NCBI RefSeq assembly: GCF_021568905.1
Contig: NZ_JAKGSB010000005.1
Coordinates: forward strand, 280,027 to 344,026
Origin: Zavarzinia marina
GTDB lineage: Bacteria; Pseudomonadota; Alphaproteobacteria; Zavarziniales; Zavarziniaceae
DNA length: 64,000 nt
Reading direction: 5' to 3'
A model generated the notes under the pieces. That model was given only the letters and a program-made list of their open reading frames with translations, ran no database searches and was not told the DNA's origin. Position 1 is the stretch's first letter; the number at the start of each line of letters is the position of its first letter. Made by a program: the position numbers and the translations under genes. Of this stretch, positions 9,087 through 18,994 are shown in pieces.

Positions 9087-9758
9087 TCAGGCGCCATCCC
9101 GATCCGCGATCGATGGGGGCCGAGGCTTATGGAAGGTCAGGTGTTCGGGTGCGGCGGTTCCGCCCGAGAGGATGAACTGCATCGCTTCGTTGGCGTTCCA
9201 GTCCAGCCACACCAGGCGCTCGGACGGCACCAGTTCCATATAGCCCGACGTCGGGTTGGGCGCGGTCGGGACATAGACGGCGGCAATCTCGCTGCCGGTG
9301 GTGCTGTCGGTGAAGAGCTTGGTGACGAAGCCGACGGTCTTCATGTCGGCATGGGGAAATTCGATCAGCACCACGCGCTGCTGGCCGGCGGGCGCCGTCT
9401 GGAACGAGGTGATCAGCTTGCGCACGGCGCCATAGACCGATTCGACGAAGGGAATGCGCGCCATCAGGCGATCGAACAGATGCCACAGGCGACGTCCCAC
9501 CACCGCCGTCGTCAGCGCGCCCAGGAGATAGAGCGCGAACAGCGTGACCACGGCCGCGAGCAGGCTCTGGAACCAGTCCTGGAGGAGCAGGCGGGAAATG
9601 TCGGGCTGTCGGGTGGCGAGGCCGTTGGCAATGCCGACCACCACTGGGCGCCCGGCGGCGACCAGGAAATCGAAGACCAGCCGGACCACCCAGGCGGTGA
9701 GCAGCAGCGGCAGGCTGGCGAGCAGGCCGGCGACGATATTGCGGCGGATTCTTTCCAT
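9087..9758 (-). CDS. DUF502 family membrane protein
   Basis: A 223-residue protein with an N-terminal hydrophobic segment (IVAGLLASLPLLLTAWVV), a second segment (AAVVTLFALYLLGALTT), and the family's IPFVESVYGAVRKLI block followed by FVTKLFTDSTTGSEIAAVYVPTAPNPTSG. This arrangement is characteristic of DUF502 proteins, which are widespread inner-membrane proteins of unknown role. Confidence 0.88.
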   Translation of the reverse strand: MERIRRNIVAGLLASLPLLLTAWVVRLVFDFLVAAGRPVVVGIANGLATRQPDISRLLLQDWFQSLLAAVVTLFALYLLGALTTAVVGRRLWHLFDRLMARIPFVESVYGAVRKLITSFQTAPAGQQRVVLIEFPHADMKTVGFVTKLFTDSTTGSEIAAVYVPTAPNPTSGYMELVPSERLVWLDWNANEAMQFILSGGTAAPEHLTFHKPRPPSIADRDGA

Positions 9759-9902
9759 CGGGCGCGGATTCCAAGGGCTACGCGAAACGGGGGAGGCTAC
9801 GCGGAACGGGGTTAAGCGGAACGGGCGGCGCGGTTGGCCTGGGCCCGGTCATTATGCTAGACCCGTGGCGAGATTGCGTCAGATTTCGCCACGGGGTCGC
9901 TC

Positions 9903-10550
9903 ATGTTGAAAGCCGGCATCATTCCGGTCACGCCCTTCGCCCAGAACTGCAGCCTGATCTGGTGCGACAAGACGATGAAGGGTGCGGCCGTCGATCCCGG
10001 GGGCGACCTGGACCGCGTGCGCGCGGCCCTCGAACAGACCGGCGTCACGCTCGAAAAGGTGCTGCTGACCCACGGCCATCTCGATCATGCCTCGGCCGCC
10101 GGCGAACTGGCGACGGAAGCGGGCGTGCCGATCGAGGGCCCGCACGAAGAGGATGCCTTCCTCATCGAAACCCTGCGCGCCCAGGGCGAAGCCTATGGCT
10201 TCCCCCTCTACCCCGCCTTCGAGCCGACCCGCTGGCTGAGCGACGGCGACACGGTCACCGTGGGCGAGGAAGTGCTGGAGGTCCGCCATTGCCCCGGCCA
10301 TACGCCGGGCCATGTGGTGTTCTTCCACGCCCCCTCGAAACTGGCGATCGTGGGCGACGTGCTGTTCAAGGGCTCCATCGGGCGGACCGACTTTCCGCGC
10401 GGCGACCACGAAACCCTGGTCCGCTCCATCACCGGCCGGCTCTGGCCGCTCGGCGCCGACGTCACCTTCGTCCCCGGCCACGGCCCCCTCTCCACCTTCG
10501 GCGACGAACGCCGCAGCAACCCCTTCGTCGGCGACGCGGCGCTGGCCTGA
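9903..10550 (+). CDS. Metallo-beta-lactamase fold hydrolase, glyoxalase II-like (YcbL type)
   Basis: A 215-residue single-domain protein with the zinc motif THGHLDHA (HxHxDH), a second ligand His in RHCPGHTPGH, and FVPGHGPLS near the C-terminus. It lacks the C-terminal substrate domain of classical GloB, which matches the shorter YcbL-like subgroup that can hydrolyse S-lactoylglutathione and other thioesters. The start has little spacing to an obvious Shine-Dalgarno, but the N-terminus MLKAGIIPVTPFAQNC is conserved in the family. Confidence 0.9.
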   Translation: MLKAGIIPVTPFAQNCSLIWCDKTMKGAAVDPGGDLDRVRAALEQTGVTLEKVLLTHGHLDHASAAGELATEAGVPIEGPHEEDAFLIETLRAQGEAYGFPLYPAFEPTRWLSDGDTVTVGEEVLEVRHCPGHTPGHVVFFHAPSKLAIVGDVLFKGSIGRTDFPRGDHETLVRSITGRLWPLGADVTFVPGHGPLSTFGDERRSNPFVGDAALA

Positions 10551-10561
10551 GGCTGCCGTGG

Positions 10562-10858
10562 GGGCCCAGGGCCCCGACGTGTCGAGACCTAAAGCGATAT
10601 GGAGGTCTTTGCGAGGCTTTGGTAAAAACAACCCATGAAGCCATCAAGCCGAGACCGCGCGAAAAACTTGCAAACGACCTTGCGACCTTTTTGCGCCAGG
10701 TTGGCCGAAGGGCTCAGAAGGACAAAGAGCCCAACGTTCGCCGGCATGACAGGGACTTCGAGCGCAGGCTTAGGGGCATGTCACCTTTCGAGATCGAAGC
10801 CCTGACGCGACTCTGGGACGAAGACGAACAATGTTCCGCGGCAAGATCGCTATCTAGT
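10562..10858 (+). other. Open segment with coding character, possible gene remnant
   Basis: Frame 2 is open here and reads as a plausible charged helical protein: HEAIKPRPREKLANDLATF, then RRAQKDKEPNVRRHDRDF and SPFEIEALTRLWDEDEQ. Local base composition is lower in GC than the neighbours. No ATG begins it. A TTG at 10619 follows a GGAGG that is slightly too far away, and the frame runs on into the 3' end of the convergent rhuM remnant. Best read as a degraded or truncated gene from the same acquired patch as rhuM, or as an unusual short gene. Confidence 0.3.
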
Positions 10859-11917
10859 TTTTCGGACGGGGGCGCCGGCTCTTGGGCAGAGCTTTGTCCG
10901 CTGCCCGCAGTTCTTCGATCGCGCGGTCGGCATCGGCCCGGCGCAGGGCCTTTCGCTGCTCGTCGAAGGCCTCGTATTGCGTTTCGGCGTGGCGCCTGGC
11001 GGTTTCGATGCCGATGCTGCCACCCCCGCTCAGCACGGAACGGCCCAAATCCCGCAATTGCCGGTCCAAGAGGCGGGTGGCGTCTGCCATGACGACGAGG
11101 CGCCCGAGGTCGAGCTGATCCTCGAAAATATCCAGCATGATGCTGGTCAGCCGGTTCAATTCCCGGACCTCGGCATCGGCGAGATAATTCTTCGAGATGC
11201 CGACATCGGCCTTGCGGATATTGTCCTTCGGCCAATTGGTCAGCCCCATGTCGGGGGCCGCGGCATCGGCACGGCCGGCGATGATCTCGGCCGGCGTATG
11301 CGATGTTACCGCGAAGACGAGCTTGGCCTGGGTGTGCTGGTAGCCTGGGTGTGCTGGTAGAAGGTCCGCGCCGCCTCGCTCTTGCCGTCATAGTCTTGGC
11401 ACATGGCGCAGATGGTCCGCAGTTCGCGGTAGAGATTGGCTTCATCCGATCGGATGTCGCGGATGATCTCGCGCAGTTCGGCGATGCGGTCCGCATCGTC
11501 GGGCCGCTTCAGGCGCGCGGAATCGATCACGAAACCCTTGCGGGCGTATTGGACGAGAATGCCGGTGGCCCAGCGGCGGAACACGGTGGCCTGGGCGGAC
11601 GAGACCCGGTAGCCGACCGAGATCACCATATCCAGGCTGTAGAGCGTCACAGGGCGTGTGGCGCGAGCAATATGCACTTTTTGCATATTGCCTAGCTCCA
11701 GCAATTCGCCCTCTTCCACGATGTTGTTGATATGTCTGGAAATTACGGATTGGTCCCGCCCGAACAACTGCCCGATCTGGGCCTGGGTCATCCACAGGGT
11801 TTCACCCTCGAAGCGGATGTCCATGCGAAGGCCCTTGGCGGTCTCATAGACCAGGAAGCGGTCGCCGGATTCGGCGCCCGCGACCAGATGGATGGGCTCG
11901 TTCCGATCTTCGCTCAT
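10854..11917 (-). pseudogene. rhuM: RhuM family protein, frameshifted by a tandem duplication
   Basis: Two frames together encode one RhuM-like protein of about 340 residues. The N-terminal part (11917 to about 11306) has RFEGETLWMTQAQIGQLFG and SVISRHINNI, a typical RhuM start. The C-terminal part (to 10854) has GLTNWPKDNIRKADVGISKNYL. The break lies at the second copy of a 17-bp unit at 11327-11360. Removing one copy restores ...TFYQHTQAKLVFAVTSHTPAEII... through the join. RhuM proteins were named from a Salmonella pathogenicity island and often sit in mobile DNA. As it stands it should yield a truncated 203-residue product. Confidence 0.85.
11327..11360. repeat. 17-bp perfect tandem duplication inside rhuM
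   Basis: CCTGGGTGTGCTGGTAG occurs at 11327-11343 and again at 11344-11360. Because 17 is not a multiple of three it shifts the rhuM frame. It is either a recent inactivating slippage event or a reversible on/off switch. Confidence 0.95.
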
Positions 11918-11966
11918 GGCGCATCATAGCGTGAAATCAAGAACATTATAGCAACATTCGCGAGAT

Positions 11967-12341
11967 TCACGCCGGTGGGGCCGGGCGGCTGACGACATAG
12001 AGGGCGGAGAGGCCGATCACGGCGAAGACCACAAGGGCGAGCCACCATTGGGGGCGGCTGCCGACCAGGAAGATGCCATAGCCGAGGGTCATGCCGCCGA
12101 GGGCGAAGGTCTTGCCCCGGCGCGAGATGGCGCCGTATTGCCGCCAGTCCCGCAGCGTGGGGCCGAATTGCGGTTGGTTCATCAGCCAGGCGTCGAGCCG
12201 GGGCGAGGAGCGGGCGAAGCAGGCGGCGGCGAGGATCAGGAAGATCGTCGTCGGCATCACCGGCAGAAAGGCGCCCAGCACGCCGAGGCCCGCGAACATC
12301 AGGCCCAGCACCAGGAAGAACGCCCGCCGTGCTCCGTCCAT
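11967..12341 (-). CDS. DUF454 (YbaN-like) inner-membrane protein
   Basis: A 124-residue protein with an N-terminal FLVLGLMFAGLGVLGAFLPVMPTT segment, followed by ACFARSSPRLDAWLM and the block GPTLRDWRQYGAI, then two more membrane segments. This is the DUF454/YbaN pattern. The ATG at 12341 is preceded by GAGAGGAAAAC; the frame is open further upstream but that extension is Arg/Pro-rich and unconvincing. Function unknown. Confidence 0.85.
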   Translation of the reverse strand: MDGARRAFFLVLGLMFAGLGVLGAFLPVMPTTIFLILAAACFARSSPRLDAWLMNQPQFGPTLRDWRQYGAISRRGKTFALGGMTLGYGIFLVGSRPQWWLALVVFAVIGLSALYVVSRPAPPA

Positions 12342-12461
12342 GTTTTCCTCTCGCAACGCCGCCCGCGGGGACGGGCTGGGGCGAAGGAAGCACATTTGAG
12401 CCCGGGCGTCGACGGGACCCGTCGTCGCCGGTGTCGCGATCGGAAAATCGGATGAAGCGGT

Positions 12462-13424
12462 TCAGCCGGCCGAGACCCGGCGTCCGCCGCGCAATTCGCG
12501 CGGGCTGTGGCCGAAGCGGCGGCGGAAATGGCGGCTGAACTGGGCGGGATCGTGGAAGCCCCAGCGAAAGGCGGTTTCGGCGATGGTCTCCGTCCGGGCC
12601 GGATCGGCCAATTGCGCCGCCGCCGCCTCGAGCCTGAGGTCGCGGATCCATTGGCCGATCGAATGGCCGTGGGCCTGGCTGAACAGGGCGTTCAGATAGC
12701 GGACGGAAATGCCACAGGCGGCGGCGATGCCGTCAGGGCACAGCGCCGGATCGGTCAGGTGGCGGCGCACGTGGCGCTCGATCCGGGCGAGATGGGCGCG
12801 GCGCACGGTGGACAGACCGCTGTGGACGGCACGGGCATCATTCTCGATCGCCAGGGCCAGCAGGTCGACCAATGTGTCGCCGACACCGGCACGCTCCGCC
12901 CGGCCGGCGGCGGCGAGGCGCGACGGGATCAGGCGCAGCATGTCGTGCAGCAGGGCGGCGGTGCCGAGGCCGGCATCGGCGACCAGGCTCGGCATGCGGT
13001 CGACGGCGCCGAGCCGGCGTTTCATGACCGCCAGCGGCACGCGCAGGCTCCAGACCTCGTTTTCCGCCAGGGCCTGGACGAAGAGCGAGGGCAGGCAGCT
13101 CTGTTCCACCAGCATCTGGTTGCGCCGGCAGGTCAGCTCCAGCCCGCCCTGGGTGTAGACGATCTCGGAGCGCGTGGCGAAGGAGACGAGGAGCACATCC
13201 TCCTTGTCGGCGGCGAGGTGCCGCGCCTCGCGCAGATAGGAGACCGGGCCCGAGGCCATATAGGCGACCGACGCCTCCCCCAGATCCCAGGACAGGAGCC
13301 GGCCCGAGAAGGCCTCTGCCTCGGTCATCGTGTCGACGGGAAAGAGGACGTCGCTGACCGCGTCGCGCCAGGGCGTCAGGGGGCCGGACGGCAGCGGTTC
13401 GGCCGTCGCGAATTCACGAAACAT
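12462..13424 (-). CDS. AraC-family transcriptional regulator
   Basis: A 320-residue protein with an N-terminal ligand/cupin-like region and a C-terminal double helix-turn-helix (LTDPALCPDGIAAACGISVRY... and TIAETAFRWGFHDPAQFSRHF, then RFGHSPRELR). The ATG at 13424 follows GGTGGAGGGCTTGCG; the upstream extension to 13532 is not needed. It is divergent from the flavin monooxygenase gene over a 217-base gap, which makes that gene its most likely target. Confidence 0.92.
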   Translation of the reverse strand: MFREFATAEPLPSGPLTPWRDAVSDVLFPVDTMTEAEAFSGRLLSWDLGEASVAYMASGPVSYLREARHLAADKEDVLLVSFATRSEIVYTQGGLELTCRRNQMLVEQSCLPSLFVQALAENEVWSLRVPLAVMKRRLGAVDRMPSLVADAGLGTAALLHDMLRLIPSRLAAAGRAERAGVGDTLVDLLALAIENDARAVHSGLSTVRRAHLARIERHVRRHLTDPALCPDGIAAACGISVRYLNALFSQAHGHSIGQWIRDLRLEAAAAQLADPARTETIAETAFRWGFHDPAQFSRHFRRRFGHSPRELRGGRRVSAG

Positions 13425-13641
13425 CGCAAGCCCTCCACCTGAACGCGACCATCGGTCAAGGGTAAGGCGCGCTTCGGGCGGCGCCAAGGATCTTTGCGGC
13501 GGTGCGAAAGAGACTTGTCGATTTCGGCACAAAGATTTGCGCGCCGGGGCACGGCGGCGGCTGGCGGATTGGCGCCGCAGGGTCGCTTTGCCAGTCTCGA
13601 TCTGGATTTATTCGCAACTGCGAGAGGAAGGATCGGCGCCC

Positions 13642-14955
13642 ATGGCCAAGCGTTTTCACCTCGGCTGGTTCACCAATTTCACCACGGACGAATGGAACGG
13701 CACTTTCGCGAATGGCGGCGATCCGTGGAACGGCCAGTTCTATGTCGAGATGGCCCAGGCCCTGGAACGCGCCTGCTTCGACTACATCATGTTCGAGGAC
13801 AAGCTGGCGATTTCGGAAATCTACGGCGGCACCTCGGAGGCGGTCCTGAAACACGCGCTCGGCATGGTGCCCAAGGGCGATCCGGCGCCGCTGGCGGCCA
13901 TGATCGCGGGCAAGACCTCGAGGATCGGCATCGTCGCCACCCTCTCCACCCTCGGCTATCCACCGTTCCTGCTGGCCCGCCTGTGCTCCACCATCGACAG
14001 TCTGGCGGAGGGGCGCTTCGGCTGGAACATCGTGACCAGCGCCGAGAATGCGGCGGCCCAGAATTTCGGCCTCGACGCCCTGCCGCCGCGCGAACTGCGC
14101 TACGACATGGCGCACGAATACATGGACCTCGTCTATCAGCTCTTCGACTCCTGGGACGCCGATGCCGTGGTGCGCGACCGCGAGACCGGCACCTACGCCG
14201 ATTTCACCAAGGTCCGGCGGATCGATTTCGAAGGCCGCTTCTTCAAGTGCCGGGGCCCCTTGAACACGGTGCGCTCGCCCCAGGGCATTCCCGCCCGCAT
14301 CCAGGCCGGCGCCTCGCCCAAGGGGCGCGACTTCGCGGCGAAGCACGCCGACGCCGTGGTCGCGGTCAATCAGGGCGTCGAAGCCATGAAGGCGTTCCGC
14401 GACGACATCCGCGCCCGCGCCGCCGCCCTCGGCCGCGATCCGGATTCGATCAAGGTGCTCTATCTCGTCGCCCCGACCCTGGCCGAGACCGAGGCGGAGG
14501 CCCGGGCGAAATACGCCCGCATGGTCGAGGATCCGACCTTCATCGAATTGAACCTGTGCCTGATCTCCTCGATCACCGACATCGACTTCAAGCAGTTCGA
14601 TCTCGACCAGCCCCTGCCGGAAAGGCTCACCACCAATGGCGAGCAGGGTTCGCTCGACGCCTTCCAGCAATGGGGGTCCGGCAAGAGCCTGCGCCGGCTG
14701 GTGACCGAGGCCTCGGGCGGGCTCGTCTCGTCGGTGCCCCTGATCGGCACGCCCGACAGTATCGCCGACCGCATGGGCGAGGTGATGGAAGAGGTCGGCG
14801 GCGACGGCTTCCTGATCACCACGCCCCATCTCGGCGTCAACCGCCGCATGATCGTCGAGGTGACGGACGGCCTCGTCCCCGCGCTTCAGCGCCGGGGCCT
14901 GATGCGCACCGAATATTCCGGCAAGACGCTGCGCGACAATCTGCTGGCGTTCTGA
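13642..14955 (+). CDS. LLM-class flavin-dependent monooxygenase (NtaA/SnaA/DszA family)
   Basis: A 437-residue bacterial-luciferase-like oxygenase that would use FMNH2 from a separate reductase. Typical motifs are GDPWNGQFYVEMAQALERA, FEDKLAIS, GRFGWNIVTSAENAAAQNFG and PQGIPARIQAGASPKGRDFA. The last block identifies the nitrilotriacetate/dibenzothiophene-sulfone monooxygenase branch. The start chosen has GAGAGGAAGG upstream; the frame is open 312 bases earlier but that overlaps the divergent araC gene. No flavin reductase gene is adjacent. Confidence 0.92.
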   Translation: MAKRFHLGWFTNFTTDEWNGTFANGGDPWNGQFYVEMAQALERACFDYIMFEDKLAISEIYGGTSEAVLKHALGMVPKGDPAPLAAMIAGKTSRIGIVATLSTLGYPPFLLARLCSTIDSLAEGRFGWNIVTSAENAAAQNFGLDALPPRELRYDMAHEYMDLVYQLFDSWDADAVVRDRETGTYADFTKVRRIDFEGRFFKCRGPLNTVRSPQGIPARIQAGASPKGRDFAAKHADAVVAVNQGVEAMKAFRDDIRARAAALGRDPDSIKVLYLVAPTLAETEAEARAKYARMVEDPTFIELNLCLISSITDIDFKQFDLDQPLPERLTTNGEQGSLDAFQQWGSGKSLRRLVTEASGGLVSSVPLIGTPDSIADRMGEVMEEVGGDGFLITTPHLGVNRRMIVEVTDGLVPALQRRGLMRTEYSGKTLRDNLLAF

Positions 14956-14986
14956 GGTCCGCTTTCTCTTGGCGAAAACGCGCCCC

Positions 14987-15793
14987 TCAGGGCACCACCT
15001 TGTCCAGCCAGTCGGCGGCGTCCGCGGCCATGTCGTGCCAGCCGGGCTCGGACAGCATCCAATGGCTGAAGCCGTCGTAGAGACGGAACACGGCGTGGTC
15101 GTCACCATCGCGGTAGCGCGCGGCGATGCGCTGTACCGTGCGCGCGGAATTCACCCGGTCGGCGCTGCCGGCGGCGGCGAAGACGGGGCATTTCACGGTC
15201 CACGGCTCGACCCGGCTGGCCCGGCGAAGATCCCACGGCCAATGCATGATCTCGAACACGGCGCGACCCGATTCCGGCACGAAACGCTCGAAGGTGGCGC
15301 GCCGTTCGCTGCGCGGCAGGCGATTCAGGGTGTGATCGGCGGCAACGCGATAGACCGGGTGGATCGGCCCGTCCCAGAACACGCCGAGCGTCGCGACCAT
15401 GCCGACCGCCGACAGAACCTCGAAGTCGGTCGACGGGATCAGGCCCCAGGGCGGGCTCGGCGCCAGCAGCACGATCGCCCGTGCCAGGCCCCGCGACGCC
15501 AGCATCTGGGCCAGCAGGCCGCCCATGGAATGGCCGACCAGGACGGGCTTTTCCGGCAGGCTCTTGATCAGGCGCGCGAGGTCGTCGGCATAGTCGACCA
15601 GGCTGGTGCGGCCCAGATTGTGGTGGGGCCGGCCATGGGCGGGCGTGTCGTGATGCAGGAGATCCGGGGTGTGGCAGTTCCAGCCCCGCGCCGTCATCGC
15701 GCCCGCCCAGTTCTCCATCGCCCAGCCGGCGCAGAAGGCGCCGTGGATCAGGACCATCTCGCCTCTTGCGGCTTTCGCTTTCCGTGGTGCCAT
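14987..15793 (-). CDS. Alpha/beta hydrolase
   Basis: A 268-residue enzyme with oxyanion-hole block MVLIHGAFCAGWAMENW, nucleophile elbow GHSMGG (VLVGHSMGGLLAQM), a late acid (AGSADRVNSA) and a terminal His (DGFSHWMLSEPG). Two adjacent ATGs (15796 and 15793) follow GGAGGGC; the second has the better spacing. The stop of rppH lies 11 bases upstream, so the two are probably co-transcribed. Confidence 0.88.
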   Translation of the reverse strand: MAPRKAKAARGEMVLIHGAFCAGWAMENWAGAMTARGWNCHTPDLLHHDTPAHGRPHHNLGRTSLVDYADDLARLIKSLPEKPVLVGHSMGGLLAQMLASRGLARAIVLLAPSPPWGLIPSTDFEVLSAVGMVATLGVFWDGPIHPVYRVAADHTLNRLPRSERRATFERFVPESGRAVFEIMHWPWDLRRASRVEPWTVKCPVFAAAGSADRVNSARTVQRIAARYRDGDDHAVFRLYDGFSHWMLSEPGWHDMAADAADWLDKVVP

Positions 15794-15804
15794 CATGCCC
15801 TCCG

Positions 15805-16278
15805 TCAGGCCGAGAAGAGGGGGGCGAACTCGGCGACCACGGCTTCGTAGAGGGCGCGTTTGAACGGCACGATCAGGCCCGGCAGATCGCCGTGAGGAAC
15901 CCAGCGCCAGGCGGCGAATTCGGGATGTCTGGTTCCGATGTCGATGTCGGCGTCGGTGCCGAGGAAACGCATGGCGTACCATTTCTGGCGCTGCCCGCGA
16001 TAGCGCCCCTTCCAGACCTTGGGCACCAGTTCGGCCGGCAGGTCATAGGTCAGCCAGTCCCGGCTTTCGGCGACGATCTCGGCCTTTTCGGTGCCGATCT
16101 CCTCGCCCAATTCCCGGATCGCGGCGGTCTCCGGCGCCTCGCCCTCGTCGATGCCGCCCTGGGGCATCTGCCATGCCTCCACCAGATTGTCGATCCGCTG
16201 CCCGACGAAGACGAGGCCGTCGGGGTTGATCAGCATGATGCCGACACAGGGGCGGTAGGGCAGGGCGGATATATCCAT
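15805..16278 (-). CDS. rppH: RNA pyrophosphohydrolase (Nudix)
   Basis: A 157-residue Nudix hydrolase that removes pyrophosphate from the 5' end of mRNA, triggering decay. The Nudix box is complete: [22 protein letters not shown]. The N-terminus [21 protein letters not shown] and the KWYAMRFLG block are diagnostic of RppH. Standard length for alphaproteobacteria. It follows the polysaccharide deacetylase gene by 26 bases. Confidence 0.95.
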   Translation of the reverse strand: MDISALPYRPCVGIMLINPDGLVFVGQRIDNLVEAWQMPQGGIDEGEAPETAAIRELGEEIGTEKAEIVAESRDWLTYDLPAELVPKVWKGRYRGQRQKWYAMRFLGTDADIDIGTRHPEFAAWRWVPHGDLPGLIVPFKRALYEAVVAEFAPLFSA

Positions 16279-16304
16279 GGGCGTGACTCGTGTTACGGAA
16301 CGGA

Positions 16305-17684
16305 TTACTCGGGATGGGGCGCGTCGGCGGCATGCGGAGCCGCGCCATGCGCCGCGGGTTCTGGGGCATCGCCGCCGGGAAGGGTGTCGGGAAGTGTAAC
16401 CGTGTCGGCAAGCGCGCTGACCGGCGCCAGCACCAGGCCCTTGTCGGCGAGGCCGGCGCTCCAGGCCGCGATCCGCTCGATCGAGCCCGGATAATCGGCG
16501 GCGATGCCGATGGCGGCGCCACCCTGGCGGGCGAAACGCTCCAATTCAGCGAGGCGGGCATCGACGGCGGCACGCGTGGGCGTCGCATCGATGAAGCGGG
16601 TGGCGACGGCGCGCGGCAGGCCGATCTCGCCCGCGATTTCCGGCAGGACGGAGGTATCGGCGGTGCGGCTGTCCAGCACCATCAGGCCGCGCGCGCGCAG
16701 CGCCTCGGCGGCGGGGCGGACGGCGGCGGCATCGGCGGTGAAGCGCGAGCCCATATAGGTCATCACGCCGACATAGCCGGTGGTGCGCGACAGGCTCCAT
16801 TCCAGGCGCGAGCGGTTGTCGGCGGCGGAAAGATCGGTCATCAGCGCCTTGGGGCCGGGATCGCTGGTCGGGAAATCGACCGGTTCCATCGGCACCTGGA
16901 TCAGGAATTCATGGCCTGCCCGGCGGGCCTTGGCGGCCCAGTCGTCCAGGTTGCGGGCATAGGGCGAGAAGGCCAGGGTGACGTCGGGCGGCAGGGTCTC
17001 GATCGCCCCGGTCGAGGTCGACTCGCGAAGGCCCAGGCCGGCGACGACGATCGCCACGCGCGGTCGCGCCGTATGGTCGCCGAAGGGCCGGGCGTAGACG
17101 CGCCAGGGCTGGCGTCCGTCGGGCCCGATCACCGGCAGGCTGCCGTCGCGGCCCCGTTCCACCAGACGGGGATCGGGGGCCGGCGCCAGGGCGACGTCAG
17201 CGGCCGGGACGGGGGCCGCATCATGACCGGGGTCGGCGTCATGATTGGGCTCCGCGCCAGGGGCGGTCGCGGGGGCATGGGTCTCGGCGGGTTCCGCCGG
17301 TGAAGGGGTATCGTGGCCGGCTGCCGGTGGTTCGGGGGCGTCCACCACCGCGCCGTGTTCCGCGTCTCCGCCGGCCGGCTCGTCTTGGGTTGCTTCCGAG
17401 CCGTGGCCTTCCGGCACCGCCGGGGTCTCATGGCCGGCGACCAGGTCCTCGGCCGGGGCTTTTTCGGTGGGGGCATCCGCGATGCGGACGACGATCCGGC
17501 CTTCGCGGCCGGCGCCGCCCGGGCCGCTCAGGGCCGCCCAGGCGACCAGGGCGCCGACGGCGGCGACCGTGCCGAGGACGGCGAAGGCGAGAACCGGGGG
17601 GCGGCGGGGTTCCGCCGTCTCCGCCTCCGGCGCGACGGTCTCGGCATCGTCCGTCGCGTCCTGCTCCTTCTCGCCGTCCGCCAT
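16305..17684 (-). CDS. Divergent polysaccharide deacetylase family protein (YibQ-like)
   Basis: A 459-residue envelope protein. One N-terminal membrane anchor ([21 protein letters not shown]) is followed by a long Ala/Pro/Glu/His-rich low-complexity linker of about 120 residues, then the catalytic-like domain: [34 protein letters not shown] and [13 protein letters not shown]. Canonical deacetylases have D-D/H-H metal motifs; VAGLG in place of DDxG-type sequence suggests loss of normal metal binding. An in-frame TTG at 17705 overlaps the ctpA stop, but the ATG at 17684 has a CGGAG site at good spacing. Confidence 0.88.
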   Translation of the reverse strand: MADGEKEQDATDDAETVAPEAETAEPRRPPVLAFAVLGTVAAVGALVAWAALSGPGGAGREGRIVVRIADAPTEKAPAEDLVAGHETPAVPEGHGSEATQDEPAGGDAEHGAVVDAPEPPAAGHDTPSPAEPAETHAPATAPGAEPNHDADPGHDAAPVPAADVALAPAPDPRLVERGRDGSLPVIGPDGRQPWRVYARPFGDHTARPRVAIVVAGLGLRESTSTGAIETLPPDVTLAFSPYARNLDDWAAKARRAGHEFLIQVPMEPVDFPTSDPGPKALMTDLSAADNRSRLEWSLSRTTGYVGVMTYMGSRFTADAAAVRPAAEALRARGLMVLDSRTADTSVLPEIAGEIGLPRAVATRFIDATPTRAAVDARLAELERFARQGGAAIGIAADYPGSIERIAAWSAGLADKGLVLAPVSALADTVTLPDTLPGGDAPEPAAHGAAPHAADAPHPE

Positions 17685-17701
17685 CGCGGGGCTCCGCGCC
17701 G

Positions 17702-18994
17702 TCAATTGGCGATCTTGCCGTCGACCACCTTCAGCGTCTTCAGCAGGGCCAGAGCCTGATCGAGCTGCGCGTCCTGGCTGCGGTCATCGGGAATGCTCTG
17801 GGCGCTGCGCGGGCCCGTATCCTCCTCGCCTTCGCCGGCGAGATGGTTGGGCAGATCGGCTTCCGAGCGCAGTTCGGGCGCATCCTCGGGATCGACGCCA
17901 TCGGGCAGGGGCTGGGTGACGACGCGGTCGGGCTCGATTCCCTTGGCCTGGATCGAGCGGCCGGACGGGGTGTAGTAGCGCGCCGTGGTCAGGCGCAGCG
18001 CGCCCTGGTTCGGCAGCGGGATGATGGTCTGCACCGACCCCTTGCCGAAGGAGCGCGTGCCCATGATCACCGCGCGCTGATGGTCCTGCAGGGCGCCGGC
18101 GACGATTTCCGAGGCCGAGGCGGAACCGCCGTTGATCAGCACGATCACCGGCTTGCCCTCGGCCATGTCGCCGCGCGTCGCGCTGTAACGCGAGACGTCG
18201 TCCGGGTGACGGCCGCGGGTCGAGACGATTTCGCCCCGGTCGAGGAATTCGTCGGAAATCGCCACCGCCTGATCGAGCAGGCCGCCCGGGTTGTTGCGCA
18301 GGTCGAGGACGACGCCCTGCACCTTGTCGGGGCCGATCTCGCGCGCGAGGTCGGTGATCGCCTGCTTCACACCCGAATCCACCTGCTTGTTGAACTGGGT
18401 GACGCGGACGTAGATCGCATCGCCTTCCCGGCGCGAGCGCACGGCGCGGATGCGGATGACGGCGCGGGTGATGGTGACGTCGAAGGGCTTGGTCACCCCT
18501 TCGCGCTTGATCGAGACGACGATCTTGGAATCGATCGGGCCGCGCATCTGCTCGACCGCTTCCTGCAGGGTCAGGCCCATCACGTCCTTGCCGTCGAGGG
18601 CGATGATGTAGTCCCCGGTCTTCAGCCCGGCGCGCGACGCCGGCGTGTCGTCGATGGGGGTGACCACCTTGACGTAGCCGTTCTCCATCGTGACCTCGAT
18701 GCCGAGGCCGCCGAATTCGCCGTCGGTCTGCACCTGCATGTCGCCGTAGGCCTTGGCGTTCATGTAGGAGGAATGAGGATCGAGAGAGGCGAGCATGCCG
18801 TTGATGGCAGCCTCCACCAGCTTCTCGTCCGTCACCTCGTCGACATAGTCGCTCTTCACGCGGTCGTAGACGTCGCCGAAGAGATTGAGCTGGCGGTAGG
18901 TTTCGGCCGAGGACGCGGCCTCCACCACCAGGGGCACGGCGGCGCCCGCCGCGAACGCGAGGAAGGCCACGACTGCTCGATTCATTCGCTTCAT
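17702..18994 (-). CDS. ctpA: Carboxy-terminal processing protease, S41 family
   Basis: A 430-residue exported serine protease. It has an N-terminal signal/anchor (VVAFLAFAAGAAVPLVV), a PDZ domain (GGLGIEVTMENGYVKVVTPI to GDYIIALDGKDV), and the S41 domain with the nucleophile in INGGSASASEIVAGAL and the lysine base in GTRSFGKGSVQT. The start overlaps the envC stop by four bases (ATGA), a sign of coupling. The envC-ctpA pair is standard in alphaproteobacteria and acts in envelope turnover. Confidence 0.96.
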   Translation of the reverse strand: MKRMNRAVVAFLAFAAGAAVPLVVEAASSAETYRQLNLFGDVYDRVKSDYVDEVTDEKLVEAAINGMLASLDPHSSYMNAKAYGDMQVQTDGEFGGLGIEVTMENGYVKVVTPIDDTPASRAGLKTGDYIIALDGKDVMGLTLQEAVEQMRGPIDSKIVVSIKREGVTKPFDVTITRAVIRIRAVRSRREGDAIYVRVTQFNKQVDSGVKQAITDLAREIGPDKVQGVVLDLRNNPGGLLDQAVAISDEFLDRGEIVSTRGRHPDDVSRYSATRGDMAEGKPVIVLINGGSASASEIVAGALQDHQRAVIMGTRSFGKGSVQTIIPLPNQGALRLTTARYYTPSGRSIQAKGIEPDRVVTQPLPDGVDPEDAPELRSEADLPNHLAGEGEEDTGPRSAQSIPDDRSQDAQLDQALALLKTLKVVDGKIAN

